Positions 17,904 through 28,162 are shown, counted from the stretch's first letter. The stretch: DNA of 64,000 nt from JAJYUU01 sp963822955 (GCA_963822955.1 CAWGJS010000002.1:1178001-1242000); one strand, 5' to 3'. Notes: generated by a model not told the origin, from the sequence alone. Program-made: numbers and translations.

Positions 17904-19379
17904 ATGACAACCAGTGCCGCAACCGCCGAGTCGCAGGGCCGGCCCGCGGGGCTGGACGGCCTGACGCCGATCCGTAACGCAAGCCAGCTACTGGACCATG
18001 GGCATACGGAGCTGCGCCGGGTCGTGCTCGACGTGGCCGCTGCGGGCCTGCGGGCGGCGGACCCGGCTCTGGCCGTTGAGAGGCAGGTTCGGCTTCACAA
18101 CGGGCTGCTGCGGGCAGGAGACCAGTGTTTCGACCTGGACGCGGTGCGGTCGGTCATCCTGCTCGGAGCAGGCAAAGCATCGCTGTCGATCGCCGCGGCG
18201 ATGGAACGTATGCTCGGCGACCGCGTCACCGGGGGCCTGCTCATCGGCTGCCACGGCACCAGCCGCAGCCAGATCCGGACTGAGGTCCTGGAGGCCGACC
18301 ATCCGGTCCCGAGCGCCGCGAGCCTGGCGGCTGGGCGCAGGCTCGCGGCGATTGCCGATGGCCTCGGCCCCGGAGACCTGGTCATCACCGCATTCACCGG
18401 CGGCTCATCGGCGCTGGCCTGCCTCCCGCCCGAGGGCGTTCCCTTCGCTGCCAAACAGCATCTGCATTCCCTTCTGCTGGATAGCGGCGTGTCAATTGCG
18501 GAGATCAACACGGTGCGCAAGCACGTCTCGGCACTGAAAGGCGGGCGACTCGCCGACCGGCTGCATGGCGCCTCCGTCCTCAACTTCACCGTGTCTGATG
18601 TCGTCGGAGACTCGGTCGACCTGCTGTGTGATCCCGTAGTCCCGGACACGACCAGCTCGCGGGACGCCGTCGCCGTCCTCGAGCGGTGCGGACTGTGGTC
18701 CGAGATAGCACCCGAGGTGCGGCAGCACCTGCTCAGCGAGCGATCTGAATCGCCGTCGCTGGCTGGCGCCGACATCACTACGGTCGTCCTGCTCACCGGC
18801 GCCGTCGTTGTCGAGCACATGGCCGAAAGGGTCCGGGAGCTGGGCCGCCAGCCGGTGATCCTCGGCTCCGCGTTCGAGGGCGAGGCTGCGACTCTCGGCG
18901 GCTTCGTGGGAACGCTCGCCGCGGAGTCCTCAGCCCGCAGCCGGCCGTTCGCGCCGGGCTCGGTGCTGGTGGGAGCGGGCGGCGAGGCGACAGTAGCGAT
19001 CCGGCGCTCCGGTGAGGCGAACGTGGGCCTCGGCGGGCCGAATCAGGAGACCGCGCTTGGCTTCGCACGCGCGGTGGCGCGCGGCCGGACGGCGGTGGCC
19101 GGCGCTTTCCTGGACAGCGACGGATCGGACGGGGGCACCGAGGCCGCCGGCGGCTGTGTCGACAGCACCACCGCCGCCCGCGCCGCCGTGGCGGGCGTCG
19201 ACCTGGGCTATGCCTTCGCCCGTCATGACTCTGCCGCGGCCCTCGGGCTACTGGGGGACCTGGTCATGACCGGGGCGACCGGGACGAACGTCTCCGACCT
19301 GTGGGTCGTCGCGATCGACGCGGCCGACCACGATGCGGTCGGCTCCGGTGCGGCCGGCACTCCGGCAGGTGCCCCGTGA
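17904..19379 (+). CDS. Glycerate 2-kinase, DUF4147/MOFRL type
   Basis: 491 residues. The N-terminal DUF4147 half has LLGAGKASLSIAAAME and the glycine-rich TAFTGGSSALACLP; the C-terminal MOFRL half has LGGPNQETALGFA, then LDSDGSDGGTEAAGG and TGTNVSDL. Enzymes of this type (GckA/TtuD) phosphorylate D-glycerate to 2-phosphoglycerate, which is exactly the substrate of enolase, encoded 10 bp upstream. The pair would deliver PEP from glycerate. The stop codon overlaps the GTG of the next gene. I infer the reaction from family; residues for glycerate and ATP binding appear intact. Confidence 0.88.
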   Translation: MTTSAATAESQGRPAGLDGLTPIRNASQLLDHGHTELRRVVLDVAAAGLRAADPALAVERQVRLHNGLLRAGDQCFDLDAVRSVILLGAGKASLSIAAAMERMLGDRVTGGLLIGCHGTSRSQIRTEVLEADHPVPSAASLAAGRRLAAIADGLGPGDLVITAFTGGSSALACLPPEGVPFAAKQHLHSLLLDSGVSIAEINTVRKHVSALKGGRLADRLHGASVLNFTVSDVVGDSVDLLCDPVVPDTTSSRDAVAVLERCGLWSEIAPEVRQHLLSERSESPSLAGADITTVVLLTGAVVVEHMAERVRELGRQPVILGSAFEGEAATLGGFVGTLAAESSARSRPFAPGSVLVGAGGEATVAIRRSGEANVGLGGPNQETALGFARAVARGRTAVAGAFLDSDGSDGGTEAAGGCVDSTTAARAAVAGVDLGYAFARHDSAAALGLLGDLVMTGATGTNVSDLWVVAIDAADHDAVGSGAAGTPAGAP

Positions 19380-20998
19380 CCGCGCGGCACCAGGTGGTCA
19401 TTGTCGGCGGAGGGCACAACGGGCTGGTCGCCGCTTTCTACCTGGCCCGCGCGGGCCTGGCGCCGCTTGTGCTCGAGCGGCGGGATTTCGTCGGGGGCGC
19501 GTGCGTGACCGAGGAATTCGCGCCCGGGTTTCGCGCGTCCACCGGGGCTTACGTGCTGTCCATGCTCCGGCCTGCGGTGTGGCGGGACCTAGGCTTGACA
19601 CGCCGCGGGATCCGGGTGTCTGCGGCCGGGCCCACGCTGAACTTGCTGCCGGACGGGACGCCGCTGCTGCTCGGGGACGACCCCGTGCAGGCAGCGGAGG
19701 CGGTCTCCCGGCACTCCAGGGTCGACGCCAGTGCGCTCGGCAGCTTCGAGGCCGAACTCGGCCAGCTGGCTCAGGTGCTGCTTCCGACCATGGATCTCCC
19801 GGCGCCTGATCCGTCGCTTCGCCGCGCCAGGGACCTCGCGGCCGCGTCGCGCCTGGCGCGGACCGCGGTGCGGAATCGCGCCCTGGCCGCCGCCACGCTC
19901 CGCCTGCTCGTCTCCTCCGCTGGTGCCTTCCTGTCGGAGCGGTTCGAGAGCGACATCGTGCGGGCCGCGCTCGGCTGGCACGCCGTCAATGACAGCACGG
20001 CCGGGCCGTTCAGCGCCGGGACCGGGATCGTCCTGCTCCACGATCATGCCTCCGGGGATCCGGCCGGCGGGATCCGCCAGTGGGGCTTCGTCGACGGCGG
20101 CATGGGCCAGGTAACAGCCGCGATGGCGGAGGCTGCCATCGAGGCCGGGGCCACCATCAGAACCGGCGCGTCAGTGGCGGCCATCCGCGCGGAGTCGGGC
20201 ACGGTGCGCGGTGTGACCCTCGAGTCCGGGGACCAGATCGACGCTGCCACCGTGCTCTCCAATGCCGACCCCCGGCACACGTTCTTGTCCCTGCTCGGCG
20301 AGGATTCGCTGCCCGCCGAGTTTGCCCGCTCGATCCGCTCTTTCCGATGTGAGGGCACGAGCATGAAGATCAACCTGGCGCTAGCAACGCTGCCGCGGAT
20401 CCGCGGCGATCACTCAGCAGAGCCGCAGCCCTACCATCGCGGCATTCTCGAGATCGGCCCGCCTCTCGAGGTTCTCGATGAGCAGCAGGCGCGCGCACGC
20501 CGCGGCATCGCCGCCGAAGGCTCGCATATCGAGATCTGCTTCCCCACAGTCCATGACCCCTCGCTGGCCCCGGACGGCCGCCACATCGCGACCATCGACG
20601 TCAACTCCCAGCCCTACACGCTCGAGTCAGGCGGCTGGGACGACCGGAAAGAGAAGGTGGCGGACCGGGTCATCAGCGAACTTGGCGAGCTCATCCCCGA
20701 TCTTCCCGGCGCGGTTATCGGCCGCCAGGTTCTGTCACCGCTTGACCTGGAGCGGGTACTCGGCCTGACCGGGGGCCATGCCCTGCACGGCGAGATGACC
20801 CTCGATCAGCTCTTCGTCTTCCGGCCCGCGCTGCACTATTCCGACTACCGGACACCGCTGAACGGTCTCTACCTGTGCGGCGCCGGAACGCATCCGGGCG
20901 GCGGAGTGACCGGTGCGAACGGGCGCAACTGCGCGGCGGCGGTGATTGCTGACCGGCGGGCTCGCCGATGGCGCCGGCAGCGGGAGGCCGCGCGATGA
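19376..20998 (+). CDS. FAD-dependent oxidoreductase, phytoene dehydrogenase / PYROXD2-like
   Basis: 540 residues. An N-terminal dinucleotide-binding motif VVIVGGGHNGLVAAFYLARAG is followed by GGACVTEEF and the C-terminal GLYLCGAGTHPGGGVTGANGRNCA, the typical ends of the phytoene-desaturase-related NAD(P)/FAD family. No carotenoid genes are nearby, so a role in carotenoids is unlikely; these proteins include many oxidases and isomerases of unknown substrate. The GTG at 19376 overlaps the TGA of the kinase gene, and the stop overlaps the next ATG, giving translational coupling on both sides. Its partner reaction is presumably oxidation of the imported compound or an intermediate. Confidence 0.83.
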   Translation: MTARHQVVIVGGGHNGLVAAFYLARAGLAPLVLERRDFVGGACVTEEFAPGFRASTGAYVLSMLRPAVWRDLGLTRRGIRVSAAGPTLNLLPDGTPLLLGDDPVQAAEAVSRHSRVDASALGSFEAELGQLAQVLLPTMDLPAPDPSLRRARDLAAASRLARTAVRNRALAAATLRLLVSSAGAFLSERFESDIVRAALGWHAVNDSTAGPFSAGTGIVLLHDHASGDPAGGIRQWGFVDGGMGQVTAAMAEAAIEAGATIRTGASVAAIRAESGTVRGVTLESGDQIDAATVLSNADPRHTFLSLLGEDSLPAEFARSIRSFRCEGTSMKINLALATLPRIRGDHSAEPQPYHRGILEIGPPLEVLDEQQARARRGIAAEGSHIEICFPTVHDPSLAPDGRHIATIDVNSQPYTLESGGWDDRKEKVADRVISELGELIPDLPGAVIGRQVLSPLDLERVLGLTGGHALHGEMTLDQLFVFRPALHYSDYRTPLNGLYLCGAGTHPGGGVTGANGRNCAAAVIADRRARRWRRQREAAR

Positions 20999-22407
20999 CA
21001 CCACTGCGGTTCGAGGGACGACCGGTGCCCGATATCGTGGTCCGCCCGCCGGGGCCGCGCAGTCAGGCGCTGCGCGGGCGCGAGCGGGCCGTCCTGTACC
21101 GCGGCACCGGCGAGCACCTTGCCCCGCTGGTGATGGCCCGCAAGTCAGGCCTGGTGGTGGAGGATGCTGACGGCAACCTGCTGCTTGACATGGCCAGCGC
21201 ATCGGCGTCAGTACCGCTGGGAGCATGCCATCCGCGGCTCGTCGAGCACGCCGCCTCGGCGCTGCGCCGGTACGGCAACGAGGACTCGCATGTGCTCACC
21301 ACCGAGCTCGTGGCTCCGCTGGCCGAGCGGCTAGTCGCGCTCGCGCCGCGCACCTGCACTCGTGTCGATTTCGCGCTGAACGGCACAGAGGCGGTCGAGA
21401 TCGCGATCCGGTTGATGCGCCGCGCTACCGGCCGCCCGATCATCCTCGGGTTCTTCGGCGGATACCACGGGGAGACAACGGCCACGGCGTCGCTGGGCGC
21501 CGAGCAAGCGGAGCTCAGCCGGGGCGTGCGGCCTCTCGTTCCGGGCTTCGCTCACATTCCGTACCCCAATCCCTACCGCAACCCGTTCGCTGCCCCTCGC
21601 CCCGGCGGCTCGGGCGATGCCACGGTCGACTACCTGCGCGACTACGTCCTGTTCCATGCGATCGACCCGGCCGACGTGGCGGGAGTCGTCATCGAGCCGG
21701 TGCTTGGCTCCGGCGGAGTGGTCATGCCTCCCCCGACCTTCTTCCCGGCCCTGGCCGAGCTGTGCGCCGAGCACGACTGGCTGCTGTGCGCTGACGAGGT
21801 GAAGACGGGCTGCGGCCGGTGCGGGGCGTTTCTGGCGGTGGAGCGGCTCGGAGTCGAGCCTGACGTCATCTGCCTGGGCAAGGGCCTGGGCGGCGGAGTT
21901 GCCCCGATAGGCGCGGTGCTCGGGTCCGAGCGCATGCTCGGGTCGTTTGACGATGTCTCCACTGGCAGCACCTGGGCATGGCTCCCGGCCGGTTGTGCTG
22001 CCGCTCTCGCAACCCTCGATGAGCTGACCCGGCCAGGCGTCATGGAACACGTCCTGGCGATCGAGGAGCGCTCGCTGGCCGCTTTCGGGGCTCTGGCGGA
22101 CAGCTTTGACGCCCTCGGCGATGTCCGAGCCGTCGGCGCGCTGACAGCCCTGGAGTTCGTCCGCGACCGGGAAAGCAAGGAACGGGATCCCGGTTTGCAG
22201 GACGCGGTGGCCCGCGAGGTGCTCGCACGAGGCCTGATCACCGATTCCAGCACGTCATCACTCAACATCCAGCCTTCGCTCGTGACACCGCTCGAGGTTA
22301 TCGACCAGGCCGCGAGCATCGTGGCCGGAGCGATCGCGACGGTCCTGGCCCGGACGCCGGCCAGGCGGACAAGGCCGCCGGGAGGAGGCTCCGGTGAAAT
22401 GGGGTGA
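20995..22407 (+). CDS. Class III aminotransferase, omega-amino acid type
   Basis: 470 residues, PLP fold type I. Features: VVEDADGNLLLDMASA, FALNGTEAVEIAIRLMRRATGR, FFGGYHGETTAT, the cofactor aspartate in LLCADEVKTGCGR and the PLP lysine in CLGKGLGGGVAPIGAV. The architecture is that of 4-aminobutyrate, beta-alanine or ornithine-type transaminases. ATG overlaps the preceding stop (ATGA) with GGGAGG upstream. Two different class III transaminases in one cluster suggests two transamination steps, or an amine released and re-used. The amino donor and acceptor cannot be read from the sequence. Confidence 0.86.
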   Translation: MTPLRFEGRPVPDIVVRPPGPRSQALRGRERAVLYRGTGEHLAPLVMARKSGLVVEDADGNLLLDMASASASVPLGACHPRLVEHAASALRRYGNEDSHVLTTELVAPLAERLVALAPRTCTRVDFALNGTEAVEIAIRLMRRATGRPIILGFFGGYHGETTATASLGAEQAELSRGVRPLVPGFAHIPYPNPYRNPFAAPRPGGSGDATVDYLRDYVLFHAIDPADVAGVVIEPVLGSGGVVMPPPTFFPALAELCAEHDWLLCADEVKTGCGRCGAFLAVERLGVEPDVICLGKGLGGGVAPIGAVLGSERMLGSFDDVSTGSTWAWLPAGCAAALATLDELTRPGVMEHVLAIEERSLAAFGALADSFDALGDVRAVGALTALEFVRDRESKERDPGLQDAVAREVLARGLITDSSTSSLNIQPSLVTPLEVIDQAASIVAGAIATVLARTPARRTRPPGGGSGEMG

Positions 22408-23359
22408 CTACCTCCTGCGCAGGGTGGCATTCACGGTCGTCACGATCTTCGTCGCGATCTCCCTCAACTTCTTGCTCTTCCGGGTGCTGCCAGGCACCGC
22501 CGTCTCGAGTCTCGCGAGAGTGCCGAATGCCACGATTCAGCTGAAGCGCCACCTGACGGCTGAATTCGGTCTCAATCTTTCGCTCGGCACGCAGTATCTC
22601 GACTACCTGAAGCAGCTCTTCCACGGGAATCTCGGGATTTCCTTCGCCAACCAGCAGCCAGTCACCGCGAACCTGGCCACCGCCCTGTACAACACGCTGC
22701 CGGTCGTCACGATCGCGACAGTTCTCTCGCTGATCCTGGGAGTCGGCACCGGCGTGCTCTCGGCCTGGCGCCGCGGCACCGTCACCGACCAGGTGAGCAC
22801 CAACGCGGCGATCGTCTTGTACGCGCTGCCGACCCAGTGGATTGCCCTGGTACTCCTGATCGCGTTTTCCAGGTACCTGCCGACGGCCGGGACCTCAAAT
22901 CCGTTCGCCGTGACAGCGCCGCCGTTCTGGCAGCACCTCGGGGATGTCTTCGCGCACATGGCGCTGCCCGCAGCCACACTCGTCCTCACTCTTTACGGCG
23001 GCAACACGCTCATTGTGCGCTCGGCGCTACTGGAGACCCTCGGGGAGGACTACATGCTCACCGCCCGGGCTAAGGGCATCGGCCATCGCCGGATGATGTG
23101 GTCACATGCCCTGCGGAACGCAATGCTTCCGATCACCACCCTGGTGACGCTCTCCCTCGGCTCCATCGTCGCCGGCGCGATCCTGATGGAAGTGGTGTTC
23201 TCCTGGCCGGGCATCGGCTCCGCCCTCTACCAGGCCGTTGAGCAGCGGGACTATCCGATGCTTCAGGGCGGCTTCTTGCTCTTCACAGTGTCCGTCGTGC
23301 TCTTCAACCTGCTTGCCGACCTGATCTACTTCAAGCTCGATCCGAGGATCTCCCGGTGA
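22394..23359 (+). CDS. ABC transporter permease, DppB-like
   Basis: Inner-membrane subunit of a family-5-dependent (dipeptide/nickel type) ABC importer; 321 residues with about six membrane spans. It begins with the DppB signature LLRRVAFTVVTIFVAISLNFLLFRVLPG (segment 7-34) and carries the cytoplasmic EAA-type loop TARAKGIGHRRMMWSHALRNAMLP. It overlaps the aminotransferase gene by 14 bp and the next permease gene by 4 bp. The transporter is complete here (two permeases, fused ATPases, binding protein). Confidence 0.9.
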   Translation: MKWGDYLLRRVAFTVVTIFVAISLNFLLFRVLPGTAVSSLARVPNATIQLKRHLTAEFGLNLSLGTQYLDYLKQLFHGNLGISFANQQPVTANLATALYNTLPVVTIATVLSLILGVGTGVLSAWRRGTVTDQVSTNAAIVLYALPTQWIALVLLIAFSRYLPTAGTSNPFAVTAPPFWQHLGDVFAHMALPAATLVLTLYGGNTLIVRSALLETLGEDYMLTARAKGIGHRRMMWSHALRNAMLPITTLVTLSLGSIVAGAILMEVVFSWPGIGSALYQAVEQRDYPMLQGGFLLFTVSVVLFNLLADLIYFKLDPRISR

Positions 23360-24357
23360 GCGGGAGCCAGGCGCTCCCAGGGCCGCCCACCGACCTCGCC
23401 GCCAGTTCGGCTCCGCTGTCGCCGGACGACTCCCGGCCGGGCCGGGGACTGCGGCGGATGGCACGTCAGACAGTGGTCATCATGCGCGAGCGGCCATCCA
23501 CGGCCGTAGGCCTCGGGCTCCTCACCTTCTTCGTACTCATCGCCGTCATCTCACCGTGGATCGCGCCGTACTCCAGCGCGGTGGCGAGCGGCCCGGTCTA
23601 CGCGGCGCCGTCCGCCCGCCACTGGCTCGGTACGGACGACGGCGGGATCGACGTCCTCAGTCTCGTCCTCATCGGCGGGCGGATCTCCCTGATCGTCGGG
23701 GCGGCGGCGACCGCCGTGGCGATGGGCGTGGGCGGCCTGATCGGCATCCTGTCGGGTTACTTCGGCGGCTGGGCCGACATGCTGCTGATGAGAATTACCG
23801 ATTACTTCCTCGTCGTGCCCGACCTGGTCCTCATGATCGTCGTCGCCACCTTGTGGGGACCGAGCCTGCAGCACGTGATCCTGGTCATCGGGCTGTTGCT
23901 GTGGACCTCCACGGCGCGCATCGTCCGGGCCGAGGTGCAGAGCGTCAGGGAACGGACCTATGTGCGCCGGGCCCGGACGGTCGGCGCCCGAAGCACGTCC
24001 GTCATCGTCCGCCATATCCTGCCTCAGATTGCACCGCTGCTGATCGCCAACACCGTGCTCAGCGTCGCGATAGCGATCTTCGACGAGACCTCGCTCGACT
24101 TCCTGGGCCTCGGTGACCCGAACGGCGTCAGCTGGGGGGTCATTCTCGAGCACGCCAACGACCGGACCGCCGTGAGCTACGGCGCGTGGTGGACAGTGGT
24201 GCCGCCGGGACTCTGCATAGCAGCTGTCATCGTCGGCTGCTACCTGCTGGGCCAGGGCCTGGAGGACGCGCTCAACCCGCGCCTGCGGATCTCCCATTTC
24301 GCCTTCAGAAGCTGGCGGTTCCGGCCGCTCGTCGGGCGCGGGAAGGAGGCATTGTGA
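23356..24357 (+). CDS. ABC transporter permease, DppC-like
   Basis: Second membrane subunit, 333 residues. An N-terminal cytoplasmic stretch precedes the first span (LGLLTFFVLIAVISPWIAPYS), then come the DppC hallmark HWLGTDDGGIDVLSLVLIGGRISL and the EAA loop near VRRARTVGARSTSVIVRHILP. A GTG start overlaps the upstream TGA. It ends by overlapping the GTG of the ATPase gene, so expression of the subunits is likely stoichiometric by coupling. Confidence 0.9.
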   Translation: MSGSQALPGPPTDLAASSAPLSPDDSRPGRGLRRMARQTVVIMRERPSTAVGLGLLTFFVLIAVISPWIAPYSSAVASGPVYAAPSARHWLGTDDGGIDVLSLVLIGGRISLIVGAAATAVAMGVGGLIGILSGYFGGWADMLLMRITDYFLVVPDLVLMIVVATLWGPSLQHVILVIGLLLWTSTARIVRAEVQSVRERTYVRRARTVGARSTSVIVRHILPQIAPLLIANTVLSVAIAIFDETSLDFLGLGDPNGVSWGVILEHANDRTAVSYGAWWTVVPPGLCIAAVIVGCYLLGQGLEDALNPRLRISHFAFRSWRFRPLVGRGKEAL

Positions 24358-26450
24358 GCCTGCTGGAGGTCAGAGGCCTGGAGGTGTCCTTCGACATCAC
24401 CGGTGGCGAGCTGCACGCAGTCCAGGGAGTTGATTTCAGCCTTGACCCCGGCGAGCGGCTCGGCCTGGTCGGCGAGTCGGGGTCAGGGAAGACAACGACG
24501 ATCCTGGCCCTGATGGGCCTTCTCCCGCCCAACGCCTCGGTCACCGGCGATGTCCGCCTGGCGGGCACGGACCTGCTTTCAGGCGGGGAACGGGGCACGG
24601 GCGGCTGGCGCTGGAGTGAGGTCGCCACGGTCTTTCAGGGGGCCATGAGCGCGCTCAACCCGATCCGCACGGTGGGCTGGCAGATCACCGAGCCCATGAT
24701 CGTGCACGGCACCGCGTGGGGGGCGGCGGCACGGTCGCGGATGCGCGACCTGCTCTCCCTGGTCGGCCTGGCCCCGGCGATCGAGCGGTCCTACCCGCAC
24801 GAGCTGTCAGGCGGCATGCGGCAGCGGGCGGCGATCGCCATGGCGCTGGCATGCGAGCCGAAGGTGCTGCTCGCGGATGAGCCCACCACCGCGCTGGATG
24901 TTGTCGTGCAGGCAAGCATCCTCGACCTGCTCGGCAGGCTCACCGCGGAGCTGGGCCTGGCGCTGGTGCTGGTCACGCATGATCTCGCTGCGGCGACGGC
25001 AACCTGTGACCGGCTGGCCGTGATGTACGCGGGCCGTTTCGTCGAGGAGGGGCCAGCCGGCGAGATGGCGCGTATGCCCGAGCATCCTTATACGCGACGG
25101 CTGTTCGCGGCCACTCCTGACCTTTTCGGCAACCGCATCGTGCTGTCCATACCGGGGGCTCCGCCGCGGCTGGACCGGCCGATCGAAGGTTGCCCGTTCG
25201 CTCCGCGGTGTGACGTCAGCTTCGAGCGCTGCGCCGAACGGCCGGCCCTGCGCCCGGTGGCCGCCGGGCGGCGGTCCGCTTGCCATCGCTCGGTGCCAGC
25301 CGGCGACGACGCGGGCACTGGTAACGCCGAGGCCGGCCCGGCGGGCCGGGGCGGTGCCATCGCCCAGCCGGATGCCTACCTGACTCCGGGCGCGCCCGTT
25401 CACGGTGCCGGGGCCCCAGCCGATGGCGCCGGACCCCCGGCTGACGACGGAGCTGGCGAGAGCGCCGACGGTTCCGTCCTCCGGCTGGACGAGGTCTGCG
25501 TCGCCTTTCCCCGGCGGCGTGGTCTCGGCGATGTCCTGCGCTCGCGGCCACGACTGAACGTACGCGCCGTCGACGGGATCTCGTTGCGGCTCCGGGCCGG
25601 GGAGATGGTGGCGATTGTCGGGGAGTCGGGTTCAGGCAAGACCTCGACGGCGCACGCGATCGTCGGGAACGTGGCGACCACCCGCGGCAGCGTGGAGGTC
25701 GCCGGCCGCAGTCTCGCCGTCATGGACCGTCATGAACGGCGCGGCGTGCCGCGACGGGTGCAGCTCATCTATCAGGACCCGTACGAGTCTCTTGACCCCA
25801 GGATGCGCGTGCGGGCCATTCTCAATGAGCCGTTGCGCGTCAACCGCATCGGCAAGGGGCGGCGAGACCGGCAGCGGCTCGCCGCGGAGGCGCTCAGCCG
25901 GGTAGGCCTGGATCCGCCCGAGCTCTTCGCCGACCGGTTCCCGCACGAGCTGTCCGGCGGTCAGCGCCAGCGAGTGGCGATTGCGGCTGCGCTGGTGATG
26001 AGGCCGGCCATCATCGTCGCCGACGAGCCCGTGTCGATGCTCGACGTCTCGGTCCGGGCCGAGGTCCTCGACGTGCTCGACATGCTCCGCCGGACCGAGT
26101 CGGTCGCGGTGCTGATGATCACTCATGATCTCTCGACGGCCGCGCATTACGCCGACCGGATCTGCGTCATGTACCTGGGCCGCATCGTCGAGGAGGGTCC
26201 GGCGAGCGAGGTAGTGAGCGCCCCGCGCCACCCCTACACCCGCGCACTCATCGCCGCCGTGCCCGGAGCTGACCGGGCGGCTGCGGCGCGTACCCTGCTG
26301 CCAGGCGAGATCCCCGACGGGTCGGCGATACCAGCCGGCTGCCGGTTCCATCCGCGCTGCCCGCTGGCCATCGCGCAATGCCAGGACCACGATCCGCAGC
26401 TTGTCATCGTCGGCGCGGATCACGCTGCGGCGTGCCCGGTCGCGTCATGA
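24354..26450 (+). CDS. Fused dual ABC ATPase, DppD-DppF-like
   Basis: One 698-residue polypeptide with two nucleotide-binding domains. NBD1 (about 1-320) has GESGSGKTTT, LSGGMRQR and LLADEPTTALD plus an oligopeptide-type C-terminal Cys-rich segment (CPFAPRCD). A linker of roughly 60 residues rich in Ala, Gly, Pro and Asp follows. NBD2 (about 380-698) has GESGSGKTST, LSGGQRQR, VADEPVSMLD and another Cys motif (CRFHPRCPLAIAQC), as in oligopeptide transporter ATPases. GGAAGGAGG lies just before the GTG at 24354. Fusion of DppD and DppF is known in actinobacteria. It energises uptake through the two permeases encoded upstream. Confidence 0.92.
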   Translation: MSLLEVRGLEVSFDITGGELHAVQGVDFSLDPGERLGLVGESGSGKTTTILALMGLLPPNASVTGDVRLAGTDLLSGGERGTGGWRWSEVATVFQGAMSALNPIRTVGWQITEPMIVHGTAWGAAARSRMRDLLSLVGLAPAIERSYPHELSGGMRQRAAIAMALACEPKVLLADEPTTALDVVVQASILDLLGRLTAELGLALVLVTHDLAAATATCDRLAVMYAGRFVEEGPAGEMARMPEHPYTRRLFAATPDLFGNRIVLSIPGAPPRLDRPIEGCPFAPRCDVSFERCAERPALRPVAAGRRSACHRSVPAGDDAGTGNAEAGPAGRGGAIAQPDAYLTPGAPVHGAGAPADGAGPPADDGAGESADGSVLRLDEVCVAFPRRRGLGDVLRSRPRLNVRAVDGISLRLRAGEMVAIVGESGSGKTSTAHAIVGNVATTRGSVEVAGRSLAVMDRHERRGVPRRVQLIYQDPYESLDPRMRVRAILNEPLRVNRIGKGRRDRQRLAAEALSRVGLDPPELFADRFPHELSGGQRQRVAIAAALVMRPAIIVADEPVSMLDVSVRAEVLDVLDMLRRTESVAVLMITHDLSTAAHYADRICVMYLGRIVEEGPASEVVSAPRHPYTRALIAAVPGADRAAAARTLLPGEIPDGSAIPAGCRFHPRCPLAIAQCQDHDPQLVIVGADHAAACPVAS

Positions 26451-28162
26451 ACGCCGCCGGGCCGCCGGGCCGCCGCCGCGCCGGAGTCCGGCGCCGTGCG
26501 CTGCTGATCACGGTCGTCGCGTGCCTCGGCATCGTGCTGAGCGGGTGCGCGCGCGGCTATTCGCTGAACGACCCGGGGGTTCCCGGCTCCGGCGGCTTCC
26601 TGCGGATCGGCACTATAGCGGTGATCAACTCGCTGAACCCGTGGATCACCGTCGATCAGCTCAGCCTGGACATCCAGAGTGACATCTATCCCCGGCTAAT
26701 CCAGTACAACCTGAAGACCCTCGACTTCGAGCCAGCCTTTGCCTCACGCTGGCAGCTTTCCGACCATGGCAGGACCTGGACGTTCACTACCCGCCCGGCG
26801 GCGCGGTGGTCGGACGGCAGTCCGCTGACAGCGAGCGACGCGGCGTGGACGATTGAGACGATGGTGCACCTGCAGAATGGCGCGGCGGCCGCCTGGGCAA
26901 GCGCGGTGGCCGGGGTGACCAGCGCGCGGGCGACGAGCCCGACGACGCTCGTCGTGACGTACTCCGCGCCCGCGGGGGACGCCCTGGCCAACCTGGAACA
27001 GATCCCTGTCTTGCCCGAGCATGTGTGGGCCCGGTACGCCCATGGCAAGGGCCAGGCCCTGACGACTGTCCCCAACGCGCCGCTACCGGGTCACCCGGTG
27101 GTGTCCGGCGGGCCGTTCGTCTTCGTCAAGTACTCCTACGAGCAGGTGCTCGTCTTCGCCAGGAACCCGAACTACTACGGCAAGCCCGCGCACATCGCGG
27201 GATTCGGCATCGAGTTGTTCTCCAACGACGACGCGCTAGTTGCCGCGATGCGGGCCGGAGAGGTTGATGCGGCAACCGGCGACCCGAACCTGCCGCCGAC
27301 CGACGTGCGCCCGCTGCGGGAGAACGGCCTCAAGATCATCGCGCGGCCCGCCGTGGCATTCAACGACCTGATCATCAGCACCAACCCTGAGAAGACCGGG
27401 CATCACGAGCTGCTGAACCCGCTGGTGCGAGAGGCATTTGAGTACGCGACAGACCGCCCGACCATCGACCGGGTCGCCTACCTGGGCTTCGCTCAGGCCG
27501 GCGCCTCCATCATCCCGCCGGCTTCGGGCATGTGGTGGGATCCGGCAATCAAGCCGCTTCCCTTTGATCTCTCGAAAGCCAATCAGCTGCTCAACCAGGC
27601 AGGCTACCGGCTCGGGCCCGGCGGCATCCGTGTCGCCGACGGGCACCAGATGGCGTACACCGTGTACCTGTCGCAGGACAACGGCGGCGAGGGCATCCGC
27701 ACCGGCGAGATCATGACCAGCGACTTCGCCAGGATCGGCGTCAAGCTGATGTTCGAGCCCACCGATGACGACGCGCTGAACTCCGACATCACAGCCGACC
27801 ACTACCGGAAGTTCGACCTGGCGATGTGGGGCTGGGATACCTTCATCGACCCCACTTACATGCTCGACGCGATGACCTGTGACCAGTGGTATGGCAACAG
27901 CGACTCCGGCTACTGCAACAAACGCTACGACCAGCTCTACGCGCAGCAGGCTGCGACGACGAACGTCGCCGCGAGGGTCAAGATCGTCCGCGAGATGCAG
28001 CAGATCGTCTTCAATGCCCGGCCGTACATCGTGCTGCAGTACCTCGATGTGCTCGAGGCATGGAACCCGCTGTGGACCGACATCGTCGAATCGCCTGACG
28101 GCTGGTTCAACCAGCTCTCCTCGGATGGCCAGACCTCGGTACGGCTCCGCGGTGGCTCATGA
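26447..28162 (+). CDS. ABC transporter substrate-binding lipoprotein, family 5
   Basis: 571 residues. Lipoprotein signal: basic N-terminus (RRRALLITVVACLG) and lipobox LSGC near residue 35. The mature part is a family-5 (DppA/OppA) binding protein: LNPWITVDQL, the WTFTTRPAARWSDGSPLTASD signature and ANQLLNQAGYR. ATG overlaps the ATPase stop. The ligand is unknown; the family binds peptides, metals, sugars and opines. Placement after the enzymes suggests it captures the compound the cluster processes. Confidence 0.9.
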   Translation: MNAAGPPGRRRAGVRRRALLITVVACLGIVLSGCARGYSLNDPGVPGSGGFLRIGTIAVINSLNPWITVDQLSLDIQSDIYPRLIQYNLKTLDFEPAFASRWQLSDHGRTWTFTTRPAARWSDGSPLTASDAAWTIETMVHLQNGAAAAWASAVAGVTSARATSPTTLVVTYSAPAGDALANLEQIPVLPEHVWARYAHGKGQALTTVPNAPLPGHPVVSGGPFVFVKYSYEQVLVFARNPNYYGKPAHIAGFGIELFSNDDALVAAMRAGEVDAATGDPNLPPTDVRPLRENGLKIIARPAVAFNDLIISTNPEKTGHHELLNPLVREAFEYATDRPTIDRVAYLGFAQAGASIIPPASGMWWDPAIKPLPFDLSKANQLLNQAGYRLGPGGIRVADGHQMAYTVYLSQDNGGEGIRTGEIMTSDFARIGVKLMFEPTDDDALNSDITADHYRKFDLAMWGWDTFIDPTYMLDAMTCDQWYGNSDSGYCNKRYDQLYAQQAATTNVAARVKIVREMQQIVFNARPYIVLQYLDVLEAWNPLWTDIVESPDGWFNQLSSDGQTSVRLRGGS